Source: Balamuthia mandrillaris (taxonomy: Eukaryota; Discosea; Longamoebia; Balamuthiidae). From it: a stretch of 34,954 nt of DNA. The stretch spans positions 1 through 34,954 of the forward strand of contig JAVKOQ010000466.1 in NCBI GenBank assembly GCA_031835245.1, read 5' to 3'. How positions within the stretch are numbered: position 1 is the first letter of the stretch; every line of letters begins with the position of its first letter. Shown in pieces: positions 21,312 to 30,531 of the stretch. Under the pieces are notes generated by a model. It searched no databases. It was not told the origin of the DNA and worked only from the letters and a program-made list of their open reading frames with translations. A program made the translations under genes and the position numbers.

Positions 21312-23046
21312 ATGAACAGTGGTGGTGATAGAGGAGGTGCTCATAAAATGGACGCATCGCACAAGAGCCAAATGGCGGGATCCTCAACAACTTCTCAGAG
21401 GTATAACAGATATGCGTGTTAGTCTTACATTTATGTTCTGTCTTTTATTGTTGGCTCTTTTTCACGGTGTACCTCACGTTCTAATTTTGTTGTGTAAAAA
21501 AAGAAACGAGACGACGATTGTTGGCAGGGACACGCTTCAAAGTGTACATAGAAGGATATAACGAAAATGGAGCCAACCTCAAGGCTAAGCTTGCCATGCA
21601 CTCCGACCCCGTCATTCTTCTTCCACCCATCAAACGTATTTTCTCTTCCTTTTTCGTTCATTCTGCGTTCTTCTTGTTCTTCTGCGTCTGTTTCTGCTGC
21701 TTCCTCATCCTTATTCTCGTTCTCTTTCTTAAATGAATCGAATGTGGATATCAGCATCAGCACTACCAACGCAACGGTTTCGATATTTGGTGATCATTGA
21801 CCTCGAAGCTACTTGTGACTATGGCCCAACGCCCCTCGTTCATCCGGCACTTAATGCGGAGATTATTGAGTTTCCTTGGGTTTGTCTTTATCACCATTTT
21901 GACTCTCTCTCTTTCTCTCTTCAACGTTCTCTTCTCTTTGTTGATCTTCTCTCTGCTCTTCATCAAACTCTAATCCATTGCTAACGTGATTTATTCAGGT
22001 GGTACTAGATACGACAACATTTGAAATAGTTCACAGCGAACGGTACTACGTACGGCCAGAATGCATGCAATGCGTTACGCCATATACGACCGCCCTCACT
22101 GGCATTTCTCCAGACACTCTAGAGAAAGAAGGCATTTCTCTTCATGAAGCTCTTCTTAAGGTATTTCTTTGCTATTTTATTTTTTATTCCATAATATTAT
22201 TATTTTATGCCATTATTTCTGGCGTTAACACAAAAACAGTTTAAAGAGTTTGTGGAAAAGTGGTTTCCACAGTGTGCATCAGCTCCGCAGTGTACGGAGT
22301 TTCGCGTGCTAACGGATGGCATTTGGGACGTCCAAGTGCAGCTGAGACTTGAAGCTCAGCGCAAACAACTTCCGCTCGGTTCTCTTCGCTGTGCTCATCT
22401 TCTATGCTAATCTGCTCCTCGTCTCTCCCTCTAACACACACTCTCTCTCTCTTCTACCTACTGAATGTAATTATAAACAGAGTGGTGGTACGAAGAATAC
22501 TTCAATCTCAAAACAGAGTTCCAACGACATTATCCCTATTTCGCTTTCAAACAAACAGCTGGACCTGCTCTCGTCCACATGGTCAAAGGTATTGCTCTTT
22601 TTTTTGTCTTCTTCTCATTTCTTTCTTACAATCATCATCAAAAGCACTGGGCCTGGAATTTGTAGGACGGCATCACAGCGGTTTGGACGATTGCTACACC
22701 ATATCCACTGTTGTTAAAGCTCTTATTCTTCAAGGTATTGTCTCTTCTTTTCTCGTTACTGTCTTAACTTTCTTTTCTCTTCTTCTTTGGTTCCTATATT
22801 CTTCGTTTCCTCCTCTTTCTCCTGACAACATCAACAACAAAAAAAGGTCACAAGCTTGCAGAACCAAGAGTGGTAGCAAAGGATTACGACCCAATAAACG
22901 ACAAAGAATGGACGAGCTTTGAGGCTGTTATCTCATCTGATTCTTGGCGTTGTCCCAACGAAGAATGTCAGCTGTGGAATCGACCACACGTGCGGAGATG
23001 TCCTTTTTGTAAGTTGACTGTTCGGCCAGAGAAAGACGCTTTGTAA
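21312..23046 (+). CDS. ERI-like DEDDh 3'-5' exonuclease with C-terminal RanBP2-type zinc finger
   Basis: Eight exons (21312-21417, 21528-21635, 21755-21879, 21999-22160, 22240-22378, 22481-22588, 22645-22734, 22847-23046) give 345 residues. The exonuclease domain spans about 82-280 with all DEDDh ligands visible: IIDLEATCD (D87, E89), LTDGIWD (D193), and GRHHSGLDDC (H260, D265). ERI1-class enzymes trim histone mRNA, 5.8S rRNA and small RNAs. After the domain, residues 313-334 read W-x-C-x4-C-x3-N-x6-C-x2-C, an exact RanBP2 zinc-finger spacing, suggesting single-stranded RNA or ubiquitin binding. Exon 1 was chosen for phase: the donor T|GTTAGT at 21417 joins in frame, whereas the earlier AG|GTATAA does not. 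Exon 3 has two possible acceptors six bases apart. The gene converges on cysteine synthase 129 bases away. Confidence 0.87.
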
Positions 23047-23175
23047 AGAGAACATTCTTCATTTGTTCTTTGTCTTACTATCACAGGAGAAAAGCGTAGA
23101 ATGAGAGAGAGAGAGAGAGAGAGATGAAGAGAGAGAGATGAAGAGAGAGAGAGAGGGAGAGAGAGAGAGTTTCTT
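23047..23175. terminator. Convergent 3' region of exonuclease and cysteine synthase genes
   Basis: These 129 bases between two facing stop codons are mostly GA repeat (23103-23170), which reads CT on the cysteine synthase strand. No AATAAA is seen in either direction, so 3' ends may overlap or use variant signals. Confidence 0.5.
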
Positions 23176-23366
23176 CTACTCGGACAACATTTGGATGTAC
23201 TTCTGGTCGAGTTCTTTGAGAAGATTCTTTTCTTGCAACCATTTCTTGCTGAACAGACGGGATTGGTATCGGTACGCGCCATCGCACAGTATCGTCACAA
23301 CTTTTGTTTGAAAAGTTAATCAAGAAGCAGAGACAGAGAGAGCACAGAGAGCAGAGTTCAGAGCGC

Positions 23367-23398
<32 letters not shown>

Positions 23399-24931
23399 GA
23401 AACTGGTGTGACCAGGCCCCATGGCTTTGGCGACTTCATAGGCAGCGCAGACATTCAAACAACTCGATGCTCCCAAAAACAAACCCTTTTGGTTTATTTT
23501 TAAAAGATTAGTATTTTGTTTTTCAAGAAAGAAAAAGAGTATATTGAAAAGAGAAAAGGCAATTTAACACGAACCTCGGTATCTAACAAGTTGAAAACCA
23601 TTTTAACTATTACAAATGGAGAAAACGAGTTAAGTTCAAATAGCATAACAAAAATAAGAGAAGGAAGGAAAAAAAAAGCAAGAGAAGAAGCACGAACTGG
23701 TAGCACTATCAGGAATGAAGACTGCGTCGTCGATAGGAGCTCCTTTGAGATTGTCAGTGACGCGACCTTGGCCTATTCCTTCCGTAATGGAACTTCCGTC
23801 TCTCTCCAACATTCCTGTCTTGAAATAACTGGACGTTTTTTGTTTAGTTTTATAATGGAAACTAAGAAAAGCAAGAGAAAGCAAAGCGAGAAGCAAGAAG
23901 AATATACTTGAAGAGAGCAGAGCCAGGAGGATCGGCAATAACAATTCTCAGAGAAGACTTTTTCTGTTTGAGGAAGAGACCGACACCAGCCAACGTTCCT
24001 CCTGTTCCCGTCTGTGTTGAAAAAAACAAGAAAGAAGAACGAAGAACGAAGAGTTAAAAAAATAACTGATGAAAGAAAGAGCAGACAAGAAAGAGAAAGG
24101 AGACAGACAAAAATAAGAATGGGGAATAGTACAGCACAAGTGAAGGCATCAATGTTGCCTTTGGTTTGTTGCCATATTTCAGGCCCAGTGGAAGAGAAGT
24201 GACCATAGCGATTGGCCACGTTGTCGAACTGATTAGTCCACACGCAGTTCTCGCGACCTTCAGCCCACCTCTTTGCTTGATGGTTGTAGTTCATTGGATC
24301 CTTTAGTTCGGTAACGAAAGTAAAACAGTGCGGGTGATAAAATAGTAAGAAATCTATGCAAAAAGATAGCAGCAGCAGCAAAAGAAGAAAGAGTAGGATT
24401 GAAGCATACGGTGTAAGCAACGGCAGGAACTGCTCTAACATCAGCGCCTAAGGCACGCAAGAGGTCTATCTTCTCCTTGGATTGAGTGTTAGGCATGTAG
24501 ATCACGCACTTGTAGCCTCTCGCTTTGCAGATATGCGCCAAGCCGATCCCTGTCCAAGCAACAGAAAAAAAAAAAAGGTCATCCTCTAATTCTTATTTTC
24601 TTGCACCTTTATCGTTTCCCTCATCCCTCCTTTTCTACTTCTCTCTCTCTCTCTCTCTCTCGCTCTCTCGCTCTCATTCTCTCTTCTATGCTTCTCTCTC
24701 GGTCGCTCGCTCTTCTCTCTTGTTTCGTTTCTCTCTTCTCTCTTTCTTCATTACCAGTATTTCCGGCGGTGCCTTCAACGATGGTGCCACCAGGCTTGAT
24801 GAGTCCTCTTTGCTCCGCGTCTCTGATGATGAACAAAGCGGCTCTGTCCTTCACCGAACCTCCTGGGCTGTTTGAAAAGCATATATATAAGGGTTGTTTC
24901 CGACAAGGCAGTGAATGAGAGCAAGAGAGAG

Positions 24932-24968
<37 letters not shown>

Positions 24969-25034
24969 TTACTTCATAAACTCAGCCTGGATAAACGCAA
25001 AAGAGAGGAAAGAAGCACGTGTGAGAATGAGAAT

Positions 25035-25070
<36 letters not shown>

Positions 25071-25365
25071 GAAAACGAGAGAAAGAAGGAACTATGGAGA
25101 GATGGTTCACCTTTCCGAGAATGTCACAACCAGTCTCTTGGCTAAGGTGCTTCAGTCGAATCAAAGGTGTGTTGCCGACCGCTCCGTCAAACCCATCCAC
25201 CACGTCCTTGAAGGTGGTGTAGGAGGCGGACCCAGCAGCAACAGCTCTCTTCGGCCCCAAAGAAGCGGAAGAGGAATAAACAAAACTGGAACGAGCCACG
25301 GCCACGCGTGCGCCCAAACGACGCAGCGCGCTCCCACCACCACTACCACCGCCGACGGCAAGCAT
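23176..25365 (-). CDS. Cysteine synthase (PLP fold type II, OASS/CYS2-like), probably organellar
   Basis: Ten exons (25365-25111, 24986-24973, 24867-24755, 24549-24410, 24300-24133, 24011-23908, 23828-23698, 23606-23575, 23485-23404, 23300-23176) give 387 residues. PLP enzyme that makes cysteine from an activated serine and sulfide. Landmarks: [21 protein letters not shown] with the PLP lysine K96; GTAGNTGIGLA substrate loop; TGTGGTLAG phosphate loop (about 231); [32 protein letters not shown]. There is no heme motif or CBS pair, so it is not a canonical animal CBS. The first 45 residues are Arg/Ser/Ala-rich without acids, as in a mitochondrial presequence. Exon 2 is only 14 bases and exon 8 only 32; both restore frame and family motifs. 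It is head-to-head with the MetX-like gene. Confidence 0.92.
24638..25068. repeat. Three GA/CT microsatellites in cysteine synthase introns 1-3
   Basis: A (CT)n tract at about 24641-24672 on the plus strand reads GA on the gene's sense strand. (GA)n tracts at about 24933-24966 and 25040-25067 read CT on the sense strand. The orientation therefore flips between neighbouring introns of one gene. Confidence 0.9.
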
Positions 25366-25596
25366 GCTCTCTTCCTTCCTTCCTTTCTTTCTTCGTAGAT
25401 CTTTTGTTATTTCATTAATCACAAAAGGAGCACGAATGCTGCATTTTTTGTGCAATTTTTGTGCTTCATTCAATTTTTGACCTCAAACAGTGCAATAGTT
25501 GTGCAGATTTAGTGCAACACTCAGAGGTGTGTGCAGAAATAGAGCTATTGTGGTGCAGTGTTTGTGCAGCAGAGATCAAACTAAACGGCAGAGGGG
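25366..25596. promoter_or_regulatory. Bidirectional promoter with an 11-base-periodic GTGCA array (cysteine synthase / MetX-like)
   Basis: The 231 bases between the two ATGs contain seven exact GTGCA words at 25450, 25490, 25501, 25512, 25531, 25553 and 25564. One-base variants sit at 25428 (GAGCA), 25439 (CTGCA) and 25461 (GTGCT), and a two-base variant GAGCT at 25542. Most steps are exactly 11 bases, in three phased blocks: 25428/39/50/61, 25490/501/512 and 25531/42/53/64. The sequence between the words varies. The array is either a decayed 11-base tandem repeat or a set of transcription-factor sites on one face of the helix. Regulation of both genes by a common factor is inference. Confidence 0.65.
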
Positions 25597-27538
25597 ATGC
25601 TTCGACGAGGAGGAGGAGGAGCGTTGGCCGGTTGGAGGGGAGCGTCCCTTCAGGGGGTTGGAAGCTTTCTTCTTCCGTCGACGAGAAGGAGCGTTGCGAA
25701 TAATGGCTCATCATCGTTGAACTTCCTCCTCTCCCAACGCCGCAATGGTACTCTATTTTGTTTTTTTCTTTTCCCATCAAACTCTGATCAAAAAAAAACC
25801 AAAATACGTTTTTGTGTGGTTGTTTTTGGGGGGCCAGTGTATAAACAGAGTATATTTGCTATGAGTTCGGGCAGAAGGAACGTTCATCTGAAGCAACCCT
25901 TTCCGCTTCAACTGGGTGGTGCTCTTCCGGAGGTATTGTTGTTTACTTTTTCTCTCCGTTTTCATTTTTTTTGTATTATTATGCTTTTCCTCTCTTCTTC
26001 GTCGTTCTCTTCTTTGTTGTTCTTTTCTTCGTCGTTCTTCTTCTTTCCTCTTTCTTCTTCTTTCCTCGTCTTCCTCTTCTTCGTTCTCATCTTCATCGGT
26101 GTTCTCTTCGTCGTTCATTTTTCTCTTTGTCGTTCTCTTCTCTGCTTCCGTTGCTCAACCATCTCTGCTTTTCAGTTGGACATAACTTGGGAAGAATGGG
26201 GCAATGCTGACAATCCCAATGTCGTCGTTATCTTTCCTTCTCTCTCTGTTGGAAGTCATGCCAAGTTTCGTTATTCTTCCTCATTCTTCTTCTTTCTTCT
26301 TTCTTCTTTCTTCTTTCTTTTTTCTTCTTTCTGCATCATTCTTTATTCATTCTGCTTTGTTCTTCTTTGTTCTTTGTTCTTTCTAACGTATTATCCTTTA
26401 TTCAGGTCAAGCGTGGAGGATCCAACGGCGGGTTGGTGGGAAGGTATGATAGGCCCAGACAAAGGCATTGACACAGACAAGTTCAGAGTCATCTGCGCCA
26501 GTGGATTGGGTTCCCCTTATGGAACTACTTCTCCTGTTGTAAGGCTCCTTTTGTTGTGTTTCATTTTTTGGTATAAGCGTTTCTATCTTCTAACCCTGGT
26601 AAAAGTCTATCAATCCTAACACAGGAGAAGCATATGGAAAACATTTCCCACAAGTGACGCCAACAGGTCTCTTTTCCTTCCATTCCTTCTGCTTTCTTTT
26701 TTTTGTTCTGGCTTTCTCAATTCGAGTACATTCGTCCTCTTTCAAACAGATTTGGCTCGCTGTCATAAACTTTTGTTAGAGCACTTAGGATTGAAAAAGA
26801 TTCATGCGGCTGTTGGAGCAAGTCTTGGTTTGTTTTTTTTTATCACTCTTAACCTTATTTCTCTCTCATCGAGGCTTTATATCTCTGGTGTATATTGAAG
26901 GAGGTTGCAAAGCATTATCATTTGCTGCCGAGTTTCCTGATTTTGTTGACAACGTTTGCGTCATCAATTGTACTGGTACCTATTCTTCATCACCATTTGT
27001 TCTTGATTCTCCTTCACCCTTATGACTTACTTATTTTTCCTGTGTGATTTCTTCGGGTTCTTAATGCAACAGGAAAGTCGAGCCCTGGCAGCGTCGCTTA
27101 TCGTCACGTCCAGAGGCAAGCTGTCATAAGAGATCCTGATTATTGGTACCCTTTTCTCAATTCTTTCTTCTTATCTTTCTTCTAGCACTTATCAGCATTG
27201 TACCTCCTTTTCGGCAAGTCACGGCGACTATGCTTTACATAAGAAGAAACCGGTGAACGGAATGGCAGTAGCGAGACAGCTAGGCATGATCACGTATCGT
27301 ACGTGGGAGGAACTAAACCAACGGTTCTCGTGGGAGGCTGAAGGACCTTTCTCTATTGGTAGTGACCAGAACTTTGCTGTGGAACGATACCTTAAACACA
27401 AAGGTTTGTGTCTTCCCTATTTCTGTTGCTGCTTTGGGGTACTGACTTAATTTTATTCAACTAGCAAATGACTTTGTAAATAGTTATGATGCGAATTGCT
27501 ATCTTCTACTCTCGTAAGTAGCTATCGCAGCGAGAGCA

Positions 27539-27569
<31 letters not shown>

Positions 27570-28107
27570 AGCTGAATGTTGATTGTTTTCTGTTCAGTAA
27601 AGCAACAGATTTGATGGACTTGGGCCGTGGGTTCAATACCTACTCTGAAGGTGTTCTTAGGATAACCGCCAACCGTGCGTTTCTTTCTCTCACTTACCTT
27701 GACCCGCAAAAATGACTCAAATTTTTAAAACAAAAGTGATGATGCTTGCCGTTGAGACTGATGCACTCATCCCTGTTTCTGAACAACAACACATCGTACA
27801 ATTACTTCAAGGTTCTCCTTTTTCTTCTCGTCTCCCTTCTTTCATACTCTTCCCCTATTCCCTCATCCATCTTTGTGTGGTTCGCTCTGCTATCGCTCTC
27901 CTGTTCTCTTCTCTATCTCTGATAGATACTTTTGTTCTTGAAACCAAAGCGCACGGTAAACCAGCCGCCATTCGAACGTTAAAGTCAATCTATGGGCACG
28001 ACGCCTTCTTCTTGGACTTTGCATGGTTCATTCCCCAGGTGAGAGAGTTTCTGGAAGAAGGCCTTGCAAAGAAACCTCACCACCACAGAAAACGCTTTCA
28101 CAAATGA
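25597..28107 (+). CDS. MetX/Met2-family O-acyltransferase (homoserine or serine O-acetyltransferase)
   Basis: Thirteen exons (25597-25747, 25838-25932, 26176-26264, 26406-26538, 26606-26666, 26750-26827, 26901-26975, 27073-27145, 27219-27403, 27465-27513, 27598-27674, 27737-27811, 27926-28107) give 440 residues. Alpha/beta-hydrolase acyltransferase with the MetX hallmarks GWWEGMIGPDKGIDTDKF, LGSPYGTTSPVSINP, FPQVT, and a nucleophile elbow GASLGG (S201). Asp (VETDALIPV, D364) and His (YGHDAFF, H405) complete the triad. The family makes O-acetylhomoserine for methionine, and some members acylate serine for cysteine. The neighbouring cysteine synthase suits a serine substrate, while the LGSPYG motif also occurs in fungal Met2, so the substrate stays open. 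The N-terminus is Arg/Gly/Ser-rich and presequence-like. Exons are short (49-185 bases). Confidence 0.9.
27546..27570. repeat. (GA)n microsatellite in MetX-like intron 10
   Basis: Pure GA tract on the sense strand about 30 bases before the acceptor at 27597. The intron is only 84 bases, so the repeat is about a third of it. Confidence 0.9.
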
Positions 28108-28312
28108 TTACTGCCATCATGGATGAAGAGAAGGAAAGAGGAGAGTAGAGCACGAGTAGAGAGAGCTGAGAGAATGAGGTAATATTTTTTGTAATTTAAC
28201 TTATTGCATTACATACAACATACAAAAAAGAAGAGAGTGAGAGAGAACACCAACTGCAGCATTGGTTGGCTAAACTGTTGCAAAGAGGGCGTAACTCAAA
28301 GACGTGCGAAGC

Positions 28313-28954
28313 TTATTCCCCACGGTAACCGGGTTTGTACTTGGCAGCCTCTTTGACCTGGTGTTGGTTGAAGAAAGCGGCACCTGCGTCCGTCCTTTCG
28401 TCAAACTTACCCTATTTGTTTTCGTGTGAAAAGACCGAAAAGAAAAATAGAGAGAGAGAAACAAAAATTGAAGAACGGAAACCAACCGTGCCAGCACCAG
28501 CACCACCAGAGCGTCCAAAGCCAACTCCTCCAGCACCACCAGCTCCACCAGGGCCAAAGCTAGCACCACCTCCACCAGCTCCTCCAGCTCCAAAGCCAGC
28601 GCCTCCTCCACCGCCAGCTCCAAAGGAGGTGCTGGAGGAGGAGGTAGAACCTGCGGCTCCTGCGGCTCCTCCACCGGTGCGAACGGGCACGCCGTACTTG
28701 CTGGCGTTCTCGATCTCCTGCAAGCTCTCGTCCAGGCTGATGCCCTTGTTGCGCTGGTAGTTGGTCTCGAAGAGGCGCCACTCCTGCTGGCCGTACTTCT
28801 TCTCCTGGTCCTTAGGGGAGGTCCTGTTGACGGCCGAGCGGATGGCGTCCGGCACTTGGCTCAGGTTGCTAACGCCCAGCTTGGCCCCGCAGTGAGGGCA
28901 GAAGGACTGGTCGGAAAAGACCTGAGCACCGCAGTTGCATTGGAAGGAAGACAT
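28313..28954 (-). CDS. Small zinc-ribbon protein with Gly/Ala-rich linker
   Basis: Two exons (28954-28487, 28411-28313) give 188 residues. The N-terminus shows paired knuckles QCNCGAQ and CPHCGAK (C6, C8, C19, C22), a compact zinc ribbon. Residues about 35-95 look folded and helical (KKYGQQEWRLFETNYQ, ESLQEIENASKYGVPV). Then comes a Gly/Ala/Ser-rich linker (about 100-155), and a short C-terminus with AAFFNQHQVKEAAKYKPGYR. The donor ACG|GTTGGT at 28487 is needed for frame; the next GT downstream fails. I do not recognise the family and assign no function. It converges on the MetX-like gene 205 bases away. Confidence 0.75.
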
Positions 28955-29253
28955 GCTTTGAAAAAAAAGATGATTCGCTTTTTCTTGTTTCACCAAAAAA
29001 AAAAGAAAAGAAAGAAAGAAACACATTTTGGTTTTCTTTGTTCTTTTTTTTGCTTTTAATTTCGATTGCTTGAGGGTTTTCGGGTGTTAATACGAGGGGT
29101 CATTTAGATTAACGTTTCTTACAACATGATCTTAGATCGATTTGATCATGAAGGATTTTTGTTTCCTGATTGGTTTACCCATTCGTACTGCCAATAAGAA
29201 ATCAAAAAGGAGGCATTCTAAGATCGTCTATATGCAACAGCTGCAAACCGAAT

Positions 29254-30186
29254 TCAATCCTCCTCCAAGGGGGTTGGTGGCGCTTGACAACGCCGAGAAA
29301 GGCTTGGAAAGAAATGCTCTTGGTCTTCCTCGGAGAGGGTGCACCTGCCCGTCCATTCCTTTTCTAAGGCCCGCAGCTGCAACAAGTAGCGATCCACCGG
29401 GTGGACCAGCGGCCTTCTTTTCTTCACGTGCCGTACTGCTTCTTTCAGGGTCATCTCCTCGTGCTTGACGAGATAGGCAAGCACCACCGTTGGGCTACGA
29501 TTTGCGCCCAGTTGGCAATGCACCAATATCTTTTCGTTGGCTTGTTTTGCTTGCGCTGGTAATGCAGAAAGAGAATTGAATGAGCAGAAGCGATGTAGAC
29601 TCATTTACAAGACGTAGAGAACAAGAAGAAGAACAAGAAGAAGAGCAAGAGCAAGAACAAGAACAAGAACAAGAAGAAGAACAAGAACAAGAACAAGAAC
29701 AAGAAGAAGAACAAGAACAGGAAGAAGAAGAACAAGAAGAACAAGAACAAGCGATTACCAATAAATTCCAACAAGGGTGGCAGTTTAGTGGCCAGTTTGT
29801 CGGTGCCATAGTCGCTCATTGGTGATATTGCGTATTTCTCAGGAGGATATTCTTCTGGTATTCTACAACATTGGTGTTCACAGCTCTTTCGTTACAACAG
29901 AAAGAAAGCACTCTTTGGGAAAAACGAAACAAACCTTCCTCCAACAACGGACAACACCCTCGTTATACCCAACTCACGCAACATCACCGAATCGAGAAAG
30001 TGATACTTTGTCCCTAAATACAACCTTTATTTTTTTTTTCAAAGTGTGAGCAACGCACATGTACGTTCTTTAGAACAAAAAAAAAAAAGGAGATGCATGA
30101 AACGCCCACCATGGAAGTATCTCGGAAGGCTTGGGCCGCAGACGGTCTTCGTTGCTCTCTTTGTTTCTTCTTCGCCCTTTTTGCAT
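29254..30186 (-). CDS. Dual-specificity protein phosphatase (DUSP)
   Basis: Four exons (30186-30110, 30024-29935, 29862-29759, 29555-29254) give 190 residues. The DUSP domain fills residues 18-150: PSEILPWLYLGTKYH, ELGITRVLSVV, a SDYGTD loop (D73 the likely general acid), then HCQLGANRS (C104, R110), which fits the HCxxGxxRS signature, followed by AYLVKH and a helical KEAVRHVKKRRP. Such enzymes remove phosphate from Tyr and Ser/Thr, often on MAP kinases; some act on RNA or lipids. No docking domain is seen. The start was fixed by phase: the frame joining to PSEILPW begins at the ATG at 30186. Intron 3 (29556-29758) carries a GAA/CAA repeat. The C-terminus (about 40 residues) is charged. Confidence 0.88.
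29611..29750. repeat. (GAA/CAA)n imperfect repeat in DUSP intron 3
   Basis: A run of GAA and CAA triplets on the plus strand, TTC/TTG on the sense strand, takes up most of the 203-base intron. It explains the Glu/Gln-rich and Ser/Cys-rich open frames seen across it. Confidence 0.95.
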
Positions 30187-30288
30187 TTTTTTTTGTTGCA
30201 CACAACCAGGCGAGCAGGTCATTTGCTGCTCCACTTGTGTACGGTTTGTGCTCCCTCAACTCTGTAACGCTTTTTTCTTTTTTTTTTC

Positions 30289-30338
30289 TTCTTTTTCTTT
30301 TTCTTTTTCTTTTTCTTTTTCTTTTTCTTTTTCTTTTA
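30289..30338. repeat. (TTTTTC)n hexamer repeat
   Basis: Eight or so near-perfect TTTTTC units on the plus strand between the DUSP start and the Rieske gene stop. On the gene strand it is (GAAAAA)n, upstream of the DUSP ATG. Confidence 0.9.
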
Positions 30339-30531
30339 GTAGAGAGACGAAGAGGATGAAGACCAAGAGTACTACAGAAGGAAAGAAGGACGGTAACACG
30401 TTTTTTTTTTAAAAAAAAAAAGCAACAAGCTTTGTACAAAAAACCAAACAAAATAAAAAGAGAAGAGAACAAAGGAAGAAGATAACGTTTTGCTGCAAAG
30501 ATAAAACGAAAGAAGGAAAGCAGTTCAGAGC

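Noticed and set aside
20264-21313. A 349-codon minus-strand frame running through the GA-rich duplication
   Set aside because: Its N-terminal third is translated CT repeat and its end is AT-rich flank; the middle is Cys/Arg/Ser-rich and matches no family.
29580-29825. Glu/Gln-rich plus-strand frame
   Set aside because: It is the translated repeat inside DUSP intron 3.
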